A stretch of DNA of 13,438 bases from Clostridia bacterium. GTDB taxonomy: Bacteria > Bacillota > Clostridia > Oscillospirales > CAG-272. The notes under the pieces are model-generated. The model worked only from the letters and a program-made list of their open reading frames with translations, made no database searches and was not told where the DNA came from. The DNA lies in the NCBI GenBank assembly GCA_017451975.1, contig JAFTNI010000229.1, forward strand, positions 1 to 13,438. Reading direction: 5' to 3'. How positions within the stretch are numbered: position 1 is the stretch's first letter; the number at the start of each line of letters is the position of its first letter. The translations under genes and the position numbers were made by a program. Positions 5,872-12,026 of this stretch are shown here, in pieces.

Positions 5872-7752
5872 TTAAGTTGCCAGGCCTGCGCTTTGCTTAT
5901 TGTAAAGCGCGGAGTATTCGCCGCCCTGCTTTATAAGCGTTTCGTGGTTGCCTGCTTCGGCTATCACGCCGTCCTTCAGAACGATGATAACGTCTGCATC
6001 TCGTATAGTGGAAAGGCGGTGCGCTATAATGAAGGAGGTTCTGCCCTCCATAAGGTTGAACATAGCCTTCTGTATCTTCATTTCCGTGCGCGTGTCTACG
6101 GAAGACGTAGCTTCGTCGAGAATAAGGATTCTCGGGTCGTCGAGCACGGCGCGTGCTATGGCAAGAAGCTGGCGCTGACCTTGCGAAAGGTTAGAGCCTC
6201 CCTCTGCAAGCATAGTGTTGTAGCCGTCGGGCAATCTTTGCGTAAAGCGGTCTGCCATGGCGGTATCCGCCGCCTTTTGCACGTCCTCGTGCGTGGTATC
6301 GAGGTTGCCGTAGCGGATATTGTTTTCGATGGTGTCGTTCCAAAGCACCGTATCCTGCAAAACTATGCTGATATGGTCGCGCAGCTGCTCCTTTGGGATA
6401 TCGCGCACGTCAACACCGTCTATGGTGATATTGCCGCTTTGCGGCTCGTAGAAGCGCATAAGCAGGTTGATAATCGTCGTTTTGCCCGAACCCGTTGCGC
6501 CTACTATGGCTATTTTCTGCCCGGGGGTTACGGAAAGAGAGAAGTTTTTAAGCACTGTTTTTTCGGGAACGTAGCCGAAACAGATGTTGTTGAACTCTAT
6601 TTTGCCGCCCATGCGCTGCTCGTTCATTTCCGTTTTGCCCTCGTTTATTTCGTCGGGCTCGTCCATAATGGCGAAAATGCGCTCTGCGCCCGCAAGCGCT
6701 GTCATAATAGTGGAGTATTGGTTTGCTATCATATTTACGGGGTGCGTGAACTTTTTGGAGTAAAGGAGCATAGATTGTATCGTGCCGGGGGTGATGCCCG
6801 CGCCGATGGGAAGGTGGCCGAATTTTACCATAAGCACGCCGCCCGTTATAGCGAGCAGAACGTACTGAAGGTTGCCCAGGAAGTTCATAATGGGGCCCAT
6901 AAGCGAACCGAAAACGCGCGCCTTTATGGTGCATTTGCGAAGCTTATCGGCGCTTCCCGCAAAATCTTCTACAGCGGCCTTTTCCTTACCGTATGCCACA
7001 ACGGTGCGGTAGCCCGAAACCATTTCCTCAACGTGTGTGTTGAGCTTGCCGAGCAGCTTTTGCTGCTCTACGAAGTATTTTCGCATGAATTTTGCAAGGT
7101 TTGTGGAAACCGTTATGGTTATCGGTATTGTAACAAGCGCGATAAGCGTCATAAGCGGGCTGAAATATATCATCATAGCCGCAACGCCTATAAGTGTGAT
7201 AACGGCAGAGAAGAGCGTGGAAACCGACTGCGAAATAGCGTTTGAAACGTTTTCAACATCGTTTGTCATGCTGCTCATCATATCGCCGTGGCGGTGGCTA
7301 TCTGTATAGCTGATGGAAAGGCGGGAAATTTTGCCGAAAAGGTCTTTGCGCATACGGTATACCGTGTTCTGCGCAAGCTTTGCTGAAAGCAAGCCCTGAA
7401 CATAGGTTACAATAGCGCTTGCGGCGAAGATAACGCCGAGAAGAATGAGGTATTTGCGCATTTCTGCGAGGTCTACGGTGAATTTGCCGTCAACTATTTT
7501 TATTGTGTCTATGGCAGCGCCCTGCAGCGCGGGGCCCGCGATATCCGCAGCGGTAACAACCAGCACGAGCGCAAGGAGTGTTATGAGAATAACGCGGCTT
7601 TTGCCTATGTAGCCGAAAAGACGGCCGAGTGTTTTGCCGAGGTTTTTTGGCTTCTGGGCGTTCATTCTCGCGCCCATAGGGCCGCCGGGGCCGCCGCCCG
7701 GTCTGCCGATATTCGGCATATTTTGAGGGGGAGCTTTTCTTTCTTCAGCCAT
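5872..7752 (-). CDS. ABC exporter half-transporter, catalytically complete subunit
   Basis: A 626-residue fused membrane-plus-ATPase half-transporter. After a Gly/Pro-rich cytoplasmic head (13-30) come six membrane helices (about 50-345), then the nucleotide-binding domain: Walker A GATGSGKT 418-425, Q-loop Gln466, signature LSQGQ 522-526, Walker B ILILD with catalytic Glu547, and switch His578. All ATPase residues are intact, unlike the partner encoded just upstream, so this is the consensus-site subunit of a heterodimer of the LmrCD/BmrCD/TM287-288 kind, usually multidrug or lipid exporters. The frame extends 32 codons further up, but an AAGGAGGTG site 8 bases before this ATG fixes the start, one base after the partner's stop. 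The substrate cannot be read from sequence. The gene ends at the bidirectional terminator. Confidence 0.95.
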   Translation of the reverse strand: MAEERKAPPQNMPNIGRPGGGPGGPMGARMNAQKPKNLGKTLGRLFGYIGKSRVILITLLALVLVVTAADIAGPALQGAAIDTIKIVDGKFTVDLAEMRKYLILLGVIFAASAIVTYVQGLLSAKLAQNTVYRMRKDLFGKISRLSISYTDSHRHGDMMSSMTNDVENVSNAISQSVSTLFSAVITLIGVAAMMIYFSPLMTLIALVTIPITITVSTNLAKFMRKYFVEQQKLLGKLNTHVEEMVSGYRTVVAYGKEKAAVEDFAGSADKLRKCTIKARVFGSLMGPIMNFLGNLQYVLLAITGGVLMVKFGHLPIGAGITPGTIQSMLLYSKKFTHPVNMIANQYSTIMTALAGAERIFAIMDEPDEINEGKTEMNEQRMGGKIEFNNICFGYVPEKTVLKNFSLSVTPGQKIAIVGATGSGKTTIINLLMRFYEPQSGNITIDGVDVRDIPKEQLRDHISIVLQDTVLWNDTIENNIRYGNLDTTHEDVQKAADTAMADRFTQRLPDGYNTMLAEGGSNLSQGQRQLLAIARAVLDDPRILILDEATSSVDTRTEMKIQKAMFNLMEGRTSFIIAHRLSTIRDADVIIVLKDGVIAEAGNHETLIKQGGEYSALYNKQSAGLAT

Positions 7753-7753
7753 C

Positions 7754-9571
7754 TTACTGCACCTCCTTTTTGCCGTATTCGCGCATCTGCGAATTGTAAA
7801 TATCGCGGTACGTTTCGCTTTCGTGTATAAGCTTTTCGTGCGGGGCAACGTGCTTTATCGTGCCGTCGTTTTCTATAACGGCAATTCTGTCTGCCTCCAT
7901 AACGCTGGCAATACGCTGAGCGACCATAATAACAGTGGTGTTTTTGAAGCTTTCGCGTACAGAGGTGCGAAGCTTTGCTTCCGTAACGAGGTCGAGCGCG
8001 CTTGTGGAGTCGTCGAGAATAAGAATTTCGGGCTTGCGAACGAGTGCGCGGGCGATGGAAACGCGCTGCTTCTGACCGCCGGAGAGCGACGCGCCCTTTT
8101 CTGCAACGAAGGTATCGTAGCCTTCGGGGAATTTAGAAATAAATTCCTCTGCCTGCGCCGTTCTTGCCGCTTCCACTACTTCTTCGTGAGTTGCGTCGGG
8201 CCTGCCCCAGCGGATATTGCCCTCTATCGTGTCGGAGAAGAGCTCGCTCTTCTGCATAACGTAGCCTATGCGTGCGCGAAGCGCTTCAAGGTCGTGCTCC
8301 TTGATGTTCACGCCGTCTATAAGCACCTCGCCCTCCGTTGCATCGTAGAAACGTGGGATAAGATATATAAGCGAGGATTTGCCGCAGCCCGTAGCGCCTA
8401 TTATGGCGAGCATTTCGCCCTTTTTAACGTCGAGGCTTATGTTTTTTAGCACGGGTCTGTCGGGCGCGGAGGGGTAGCTAAAGCTTACGTTTCTGAAGGA
8501 AACTGCCGTTTCGCCGCCGTGCGAGGCTTCGCTTCCGCTTACGATAACGGGGTTTGTTTCGAGAATTTCGTTAACGCGCTTTGCGCTGGCGCTTGCGCGT
8601 ATGATAGATTGGAAAATGTTAGTTGCCATCATAACGGACATAATAACCTGCGTGATATAGGTTATAGCCGCCATAATATCGCCCGTGCTCATGCCTGCGC
8701 TTTCAATGCTTATGTTGAAGCCGCCTATGTAGATAACGGCGATGATGGAGAAGTTCATTATGATAGTAAGAACGGGGGAAATTATTGCCATTGTGGTGAG
8801 CGCTTTCAGGTTTTCGTCGCGGAGCGCTTTGTTTGCGCCGTCGAAGCGTTCGCATTCATAATCCTCGCGCACAAAGGCTTTTACCACGCGCGCGCCGCTT
8901 ATGTTTTCACCTACGACAGAGTTTACCTTATCGAGCTTTTGCTGTATCTTCGTGTAAATAGGCGTTACGCGCACGAGCACGCCGATAACGACTATAAGCA
9001 ACACGGGTATGGCGCAGAGAAGCACCGTGGTGAATTTCAGGTTGAGCGAGAGAATCATGAGCGTGCCGCCGATGATGAACATGGGCGAGCGCACGAAACC
9101 GCGCATTATCATTTCGAAGAAATCTACAACTATGGAAATATCGTTGGTCATTCGCGTGATTATAGAGCCCGTGGTGAATTTATCCGTCTGCTCTATGGAA
9201 AGGGACATTACCTTGCCGTATGCGTCGCGGCGAAGGTCGTAGCCCAGGCTGTGCGCAGCTCTCGCCGCCGTGTATGCGCAGAACATACCGAAGAAGCCGC
9301 CGAGAAGCGTTATAAGCAGCATTGTCACGCCGAAGGTTACGATTATATTTACCTGCGAATAATTTTCACCGAAAATAAACTTTATAATTCCTGCGGCAAC
9401 AGAAGAGCCCTGCTCGGGGTCGGTTAAGCTTATGCCCTCTATGCCGTAGTTTACGATATACTTCATAAAGTTCGGCAGCAGAAGGTCTGCCGTTACCTCC
9501 AGCATCATCATAAGAGGGGAAATTATCGCCAGAAACCAATAAGGCTTCAGGTATGAAAACATTTTTTTCAT
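7754..9571 (-). CDS. ABC exporter half-transporter, degenerate-site subunit
   Basis: A 605-residue half-transporter: six membrane helices (about 12-320) and an ATPase domain with Walker A GATGCGKSS 392-400, Q-loop Gln440, signature LSGGQ 496-500 and Walker B ILILD ending at 520. The next residue, normally the catalytic Glu, is Asp521, and the switch histidine is Gln552 (VAQRIAS). These two changes mark the degenerate subunit of asymmetric exporters such as TM287 or LmrC, where one of the two ATP sites binds but scarcely hydrolyses. Its standard LSGGQ would complete the active site of the partner's Walker A. The ATG overlaps the marR stop as ATGA, with an AGAGGT ribosome site inside marR, so regulator and exporter are coupled. 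Partner and regulator context suggests inducible export of a toxic compound. Confidence 0.95.
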   Translation of the reverse strand: MKKMFSYLKPYWFLAIISPLMMMLEVTADLLLPNFMKYIVNYGIEGISLTDPEQGSSVAAGIIKFIFGENYSQVNIIVTFGVTMLLITLLGGFFGMFCAYTAARAAHSLGYDLRRDAYGKVMSLSIEQTDKFTTGSIITRMTNDISIVVDFFEMIMRGFVRSPMFIIGGTLMILSLNLKFTTVLLCAIPVLLIVVIGVLVRVTPIYTKIQQKLDKVNSVVGENISGARVVKAFVREDYECERFDGANKALRDENLKALTTMAIISPVLTIIMNFSIIAVIYIGGFNISIESAGMSTGDIMAAITYITQVIMSVMMATNIFQSIIRASASAKRVNEILETNPVIVSGSEASHGGETAVSFRNVSFSYPSAPDRPVLKNISLDVKKGEMLAIIGATGCGKSSLIYLIPRFYDATEGEVLIDGVNIKEHDLEALRARIGYVMQKSELFSDTIEGNIRWGRPDATHEEVVEAARTAQAEEFISKFPEGYDTFVAEKGASLSGGQKQRVSIARALVRKPEILILDDSTSALDLVTEAKLRTSVRESFKNTTVIMVAQRIASVMEADRIAVIENDGTIKHVAPHEKLIHESETYRDIYNSQMREYGKKEVQ

Positions 9572-10047
9572 TGGTTTTGACCTCTTTTCCGGTCGGGGGG
9601 ACCGTATAATTTTGCTTCCTCACCGAATTTATAATCCCAATCGGCAAGCAGCTTGTTCATAAGTGTTTCAAGCGTGGTCAGTTCCTCTGATGTAAGGGAA
9701 AGCATCATTTGCTTCACAGCCTCTTGCTGCTTCACGTTGACCTCTTCCGTTATTCTTCTGCCGTTTTCCGTAAGAGTGATATTGATGTTTCTCTTATCGC
9801 CGTCGTGGCAGGCGCGCGTTATAAGCTCTTCGCTTTCCATCTTCGCCAGAATATCGCTGGCGGAGGAGGGGCGTATGTTCATTTTATCTGCGAACATCTT
9901 TTGTGTTATCGTGCCGGAATCGTAGAGTATACGCAAAGCGCGGTCGCGCCCGGGCTTTTCAAAAAAACGGTGAAAAATATAGTGCGCATACTTTTCCATA
10001 AGAAAAATTACGCGCGTTTTTTGCTCAAGATTTTCGTTTTCTGTCAT
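9568..10047 (-). CDS. MarR family transcriptional regulator
   Basis: A 159-residue winged-helix regulator. Dimerisation helices at both ends flank a DNA-binding domain: helix-turn-helix about 47-78 (ITQKMFADKMNIRPSSASDILAKM), then the wing with DGDKRNINITLT at 82-93, whose Asp-Lys-Arg pattern is the MarR hallmark. Such proteins usually repress their own operon until a small molecule binds. The open frame extends 47 codons upstream, but AAAGGAG 7 bases before this ATG and the promoter at 10081-10109 lie inside that extension, so the shorter start is right. It overlaps the first exporter gene by 4 bases and is first in the three-gene operon. The C-terminal tail (GPPDRKRGQNQ) is polar and probably disordered. 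Confidence 0.94.
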   Translation of the reverse strand: MTENENLEQKTRVIFLMEKYAHYIFHRFFEKPGRDRALRILYDSGTITQKMFADKMNIRPSSASDILAKMESEELITRACHDGDKRNINITLTENGRRITEEVNVKQQEAVKQMMLSLTSEELTTLETLMNKLLADWDYKFGEEAKLYGPPDRKRGQNQ

Positions 10048-10070
10048 TTTTTGCTCCTTTCTGAAATTTT

Positions 10071-10086
10071 TACTATATATATGATA
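10071..10086. promoter_or_regulatory. Candidate MarR operator over the -10 and start site
   Basis: TACTATATATATGATA is a near-palindrome (TA..ATATATAT..TA, 12 of 16 positions symmetric) covering the -10 hexamer and probable start site of the marR-exporter promoter. MarR proteins often bind AT-rich palindromes of this size and block RNA polymerase. Position is the main support; no second copy was seen. Confidence 0.35.
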
Positions 10087-10109
10087 CACCCGTGCATATA
10101 AAATGTCAA
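10081..10109 (-). promoter_or_regulatory. SigmaA promoter of the marR-ABC exporter operon
   Basis: A perfect TTGACA (10109-10104), a 17-base spacer and TATCAT (10086-10081; 5 of 6) on the minus strand, with a start expected near 10074 and a leader of about 27 bases containing the AAAGGAG ribosome site of marR. The direct half-sites GGTATC (10110-10115 and 10133-10138, each followed by a similar 6 bases) lie just upstream of the -35. Confidence 0.88.
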
Positions 10110-10120
10110 GGTATCTAACG

Positions 10121-10163
10121 AAAAAATCTTTCGGTATCGAACAATTCTTTGATACCGAAAGAT
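10121..10163 (-). terminator. Rho-independent terminator upstream of the marR promoter
   Basis: A perfect 13-bp inverted repeat (10126-10138 with 10151-10163, extendable by two A-U pairs after a G-U) is followed on the minus strand by six T (10126-10121). It can stop minus-strand transcripts coming from the strong promoter at 10338-10365 before they reach marR. The stem also contains GGTATC half-sites in inverted order, so a protein-binding role is an alternative. Confidence 0.7.
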
Positions 10164-10170
10164 GATGGTG

Positions 10171-10200
10171 GCAGAGTAAAATCATCACTCTGCTTTTTTT
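10171..10200 (+). terminator. Plus-strand terminator hairpin
   Basis: A 7-bp stem GCAGAGT/ACTCTGC (10171-10177 with 10187-10193), a 9-base loop and a run of seven T (10194-10200). No plus-strand gene lies upstream, so it would end only antisense or readthrough transcription. The loop bases ATCATC can also pair with GATGAT at 10161-10166. Confidence 0.6.
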
Positions 10201-10206
10201 GGAACT

Positions 10207-10234
10207 AAAAAACGGAAGCCCTAGGAGCTCCCGT
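10207..10234 (-). terminator. Terminator of the candidate small RNA
   Basis: On the minus strand ACGGGAGC (10234-10227) pairs with GCTTCCGT (10219-10212), 8 bp with one G-U, around a 7-base loop, followed by a T run (10212-10207). Confidence 0.75.
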
Positions 10235-10332
10235 GGAATTTTCTATGTCGCAAGACCGCAAAGCAGCCAAGCTTTATATAAACAGCTGCGAAGCAATCAC
10301 TTTAAAAATCACCTTGCTTCCGCTTGCGTGCC
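10207..10332 (-). ncRNA. Candidate structured small RNA, about 126 nt, unassigned family
   Basis: A strong minus-strand promoter predicts a start near 10332 (GGCACGC...), and a terminator ends at 10207. Between them the RNA folds well: CGCAAG (10328-10323) pairs with CTTGCG (10254-10249), enclosing one hairpin made by CGGAAGCAA and TTGCTTCG (10322 to 10289, one bulge) and another made by GCAGC and GCTGC (10289-10285 with 10267-10263) with a TTTATATAAA loop. CGGAAGC (10322-10316) can instead pair perfectly with the terminator's 3' arm GCTTCCG (10219-10213), a riboswitch-like alternative. No open frame with a ribosome site is present. I do not see SRP, tmRNA, RNase P or a known riboswitch core; a divergent 6S-like RNA is possible. 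It lies between marR and DUF1292. Confidence 0.6.
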
Positions 10333-10337
10333 ACATT

Positions 10338-10365
10338 ATTATATCACTATTTTTTTATTTGTCAA
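10338..10365 (-). promoter_or_regulatory. Strong sigmaA promoter of the candidate small RNA
   Basis: Perfect TTGACA (10365-10360), a 16-base A-rich spacer and perfect TATAAT (10343-10338) with TGA before it (extended -10). A 42-bp A/T-tract region (10366-10407) separates it from the divergent DUF1292 promoter and resembles an UP element for both. Confidence 0.88.
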
Positions 10366-10407
10366 TACCTTTTTCGAAATTTTTTAAAAATATTTTTAGA
10401 AATTTAA

Positions 10408-10436
10408 TTGACAGTGTTTTTTCTTCGTGATACAAT
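10408..10436 (+). promoter_or_regulatory. SigmaA promoter of the DUF1292 gene
   Basis: Perfect TTGACA (10408-10413), a 17-base spacer ending TGA, and TACAAT (10431-10436; 5 of 6). It predicts a start near 10443 and a leader of about 97 bases. That leader contains a hairpin at 10479-10504 (GTGAA/TTCAC and TTCC/GGAA arms with an internal loop). Confidence 0.87.
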
Positions 10437-10539
10437 ATATAAGTTAGTGTATTTTTTAAACAGTGCGGAAAAACGGAAGTGAATATTCCCGCGGAAGATT
10501 TCACTTTAACGTATGAAAAATAATTTAAGGAGATTTAAC

Positions 10540-10806
10540 ATGGAAAACCAGAACATCGTAACTCTTATAGACGAAGAAGGAACGGAAATGCGCTTCGAGC
10601 TTCTCGACGTTATAAACTACGAGGGCACAGATTATGCAGTGCTTATTCCCGACGATGAAGAAGCAGATTCCGTTATCATCCTCAAGGTAGAGGTTGACGA
10701 AAACGGCGCAGAATCCTTTGCTTCCGAAAGCGACGAAAACATTCTTGATGCAGTTTTTGCAATTTTCGTTGAAAACAACAGCGACGAATTCGACTTCGTA
10801 GACTAA
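10540..10806 (+). CDS. DUF1292 family small acidic protein (YrzB-like)
   Basis: An 88-residue very acidic protein, dominated by Asp and Glu with few basic residues. It has the DUF1292 layout: TLIDEEGTEMRFELLDVINYEGTDYAVL (about 7-34, a beta-rich segment), PDDEEADSVIILKVE, then NILDAVFAIFVEN near the C-terminus. Function in Firmicutes is not established; in B. subtilis the relative YrzB is encoded beside cell-cycle and alanyl-tRNA synthetase genes, whereas here the gene is alone with its own strong promoter, long leader and terminator. An AAGGAG site 8 bases before this ATG fixes the start; an earlier in-frame ATG (10513) lacks one. Codon use is like its neighbours. Likely cytoplasmic and highly expressed. 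Confidence 0.9.
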   Translation: MENQNIVTLIDEEGTEMRFELLDVINYEGTDYAVLIPDDEEADSVIILKVEVDENGAESFASESDENILDAVFAIFVENNSDEFDFVD

Positions 10807-10816
10807 AGATCAAAAT

Positions 10817-10850
10817 AAAAAATTCCTCTGATTTTTCAGAGGAATTTTTT
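10817..10850. terminator. Bidirectional terminator between DUF1292 and ilvE
   Basis: A perfect 15-bp stem (10817-10831 with 10836-10850), loop TTTT, with A6 at the left and T6 at the right, so it works as a U-tract terminator on both strands. It closes the DUF1292 gene and the leu-ilvE operon. Confidence 0.95.
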
Positions 10851-10853
10851 GTT

Positions 10854-11924
10854 TTAGTCGATAACAACTCTCCAGCCGAACGGGTCTGCAATTTTGCCGA
10901 GCTGAATGCCCGTAACCGTATCGTAGATCTTCTGGCTGAGCTCGCCGATTTCGCCGCCGTTGATGAGCATAACATCATCTTTGTAGCGGAGCTTGCCAAC
11001 GGGAGAAATAACTGCCGCTGTGCCTGTGCCCCAGATTTCTTCAAGCTTGCCTGCTTTCTGCGCTTCGAGAAGCTCGTCTACGGAAATTTTGCGTTCTTCA
11101 ACCTCCATGCCCCAGGATTTGCAGAGGTTGATAACGGAATCTCTCGTTACACCGGGGAGAATGCTACCGTTGAGCATAGGTGTAACAACCTTGCCGTCGA
11201 TTTTGAAGAAGATGTTCATAGCGCCAACTTCTTCGATATATTTGCGCTCTACGCCGTCGAGCCAGAGCACCTGAGAATAGCCCGCATCGTGCGCTTTAAC
11301 CTGAGCAGCAAGGCTGCAAGCGTAGTTACCGCCCGTTTTTGTGAAGCCCATACCGCCGCGAACCGCGCGAACGAATTCGTCTTCTATCCAGATGCCAACG
11401 GGTGCAAGGCCGCTTGCGTAATATGCGCCGCTGGGGGAAAGGATGATGATGAAGAGGTATGTTTTAGAGGGGGCAACGCCGAGGAAAGCATCTGTTGCGA
11501 TGATGAAGGGGCGGATGTAAAGCGACGTGCCGGGGTCTGTGGGGATCCACGCTTCGTCAACCTTTACTATTGCTTTTACAGCTTCTACGAAATCTTCTTC
11601 GGGAACTTCGGGAATGCAAAGGCGCTTGTTTGTGCCGTTTGTACGCTTTGCGTTCATATCGGGGCGGAAAAGGCAGGTTTTGCCGTCGTCCGTTTTATAA
11701 GCCTTCATACCCTCGAACATTTCCTGGCCGTAATGGAAAACCATTGCAGAGGGGTCGAGCGAAAGGTTCTGGTAGGGAACGATGCGTGCATCGTGCCAGC
11801 CCTGGCCTTCCGTATAGTTCATCATGAACATATGGTCTGTGAAAATTTTACCGAAGCCAAGGGGTTCGCCCTTCTGGGGGATTCTCTTGGGTGCGGTTGT
11901 TTTTTCGATTTTGATGTTAAGCAT
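10854..11924 (-). CDS. ilvE: Branched-chain amino acid aminotransferase
   Basis: A PLP enzyme that makes leucine, isoleucine and valine from their 2-oxo acids with glutamate as donor. At 356 residues it is the longer, mitochondrial-BCAT-like branch rather than the E. coli 309-residue type. Seen are the PLP lysine Lys196 in GFTKTGGNY, QVLWLDG at 218-224, EEVGAMNIFF at 231-240 (PLP phosphate and ring contacts), GSILPGVTRDSV at 253-264 and GTGTAAVISPVG at 299-310. The frame extends 29 codons upstream without a ribosome site or family match; MLNIKIEKT is the natural N-terminus. Its ribosome site is poor (GAAGTG). It is last in the leuD-leuB-ilvE run, fitting the final step of leucine synthesis, and ends at the 15-bp terminator. 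Confidence 0.96.
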   Translation of the reverse strand: MLNIKIEKTTAPKRIPQKGEPLGFGKIFTDHMFMMNYTEGQGWHDARIVPYQNLSLDPSAMVFHYGQEMFEGMKAYKTDDGKTCLFRPDMNAKRTNGTNKRLCIPEVPEEDFVEAVKAIVKVDEAWIPTDPGTSLYIRPFIIATDAFLGVAPSKTYLFIIILSPSGAYYASGLAPVGIWIEDEFVRAVRGGMGFTKTGGNYACSLAAQVKAHDAGYSQVLWLDGVERKYIEEVGAMNIFFKIDGKVVTPMLNGSILPGVTRDSVINLCKSWGMEVEERKISVDELLEAQKAGKLEEIWGTGTAAVISPVGKLRYKDDVMLINGGEIGELSQKIYDTVTGIQLGKIADPFGWRVVID

Positions 11925-11947
11925 TTTTATACACTTCACTTTCGTTT

Positions 11948-12009
11948 TGAATTTGTGAGTTGAATTTGGCCGCGCATAGCGCGCCTGCGGACCGTCGTGA
12001 ACGCCGGTC
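11948..12009. other. Spacer between leuB and ilvE with palindromes and a short direct repeat
   Basis: The roughly 100-base spacer holds a TGAATTTG direct repeat (11948-11955, 11961-11968), a 5-bp GC hairpin with 3-base loop (11971-11975 with 11979-11983) and another stem GACCG/CGGTC (11990-11994 with 12005-12009). No T run or convincing promoter follows. It may be an RNA-processing or stability element, or a remnant of a dispersed intergenic repeat. Confidence 0.45.
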
Positions 12010-12026
12010 ACTGCAAAAATACGATA

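Noticed and set aside
5851..7245. Long plus-strand open frame (464 codons) antisense to the ABC exporter gene
   Set aside because: It mirrors a clear ABC transporter gene, is rich in His, Tyr, Cys and Arg with no family pattern, and has no ribosome site.
8519..9427. Plus-strand frame (302 codons) opposite the second ABC gene
   Set aside because: Shadow of a gene with intact membrane and ATPase domains; no start signals.
10126..10163. 13-bp palindrome as the main MarR operator
   Set aside because: Followed by six T on the minus strand and too far upstream of the -10 to be a simple repressor site; terminator is the better reading, though binding is not excluded.
10207..10332. SRP RNA, tmRNA, RNase P or c-di-GMP/ykkC riboswitch identity for the small RNA
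   Set aside because: I could not find the conserved cores of these families; size and arm order do not fit.
10199..10430. Short plus-strand open frames in the 10048-10539 gap
   Set aside because: No ribosome site, and they run across a promoter and terminator of the opposite strand; the pairing pattern fits an RNA better.
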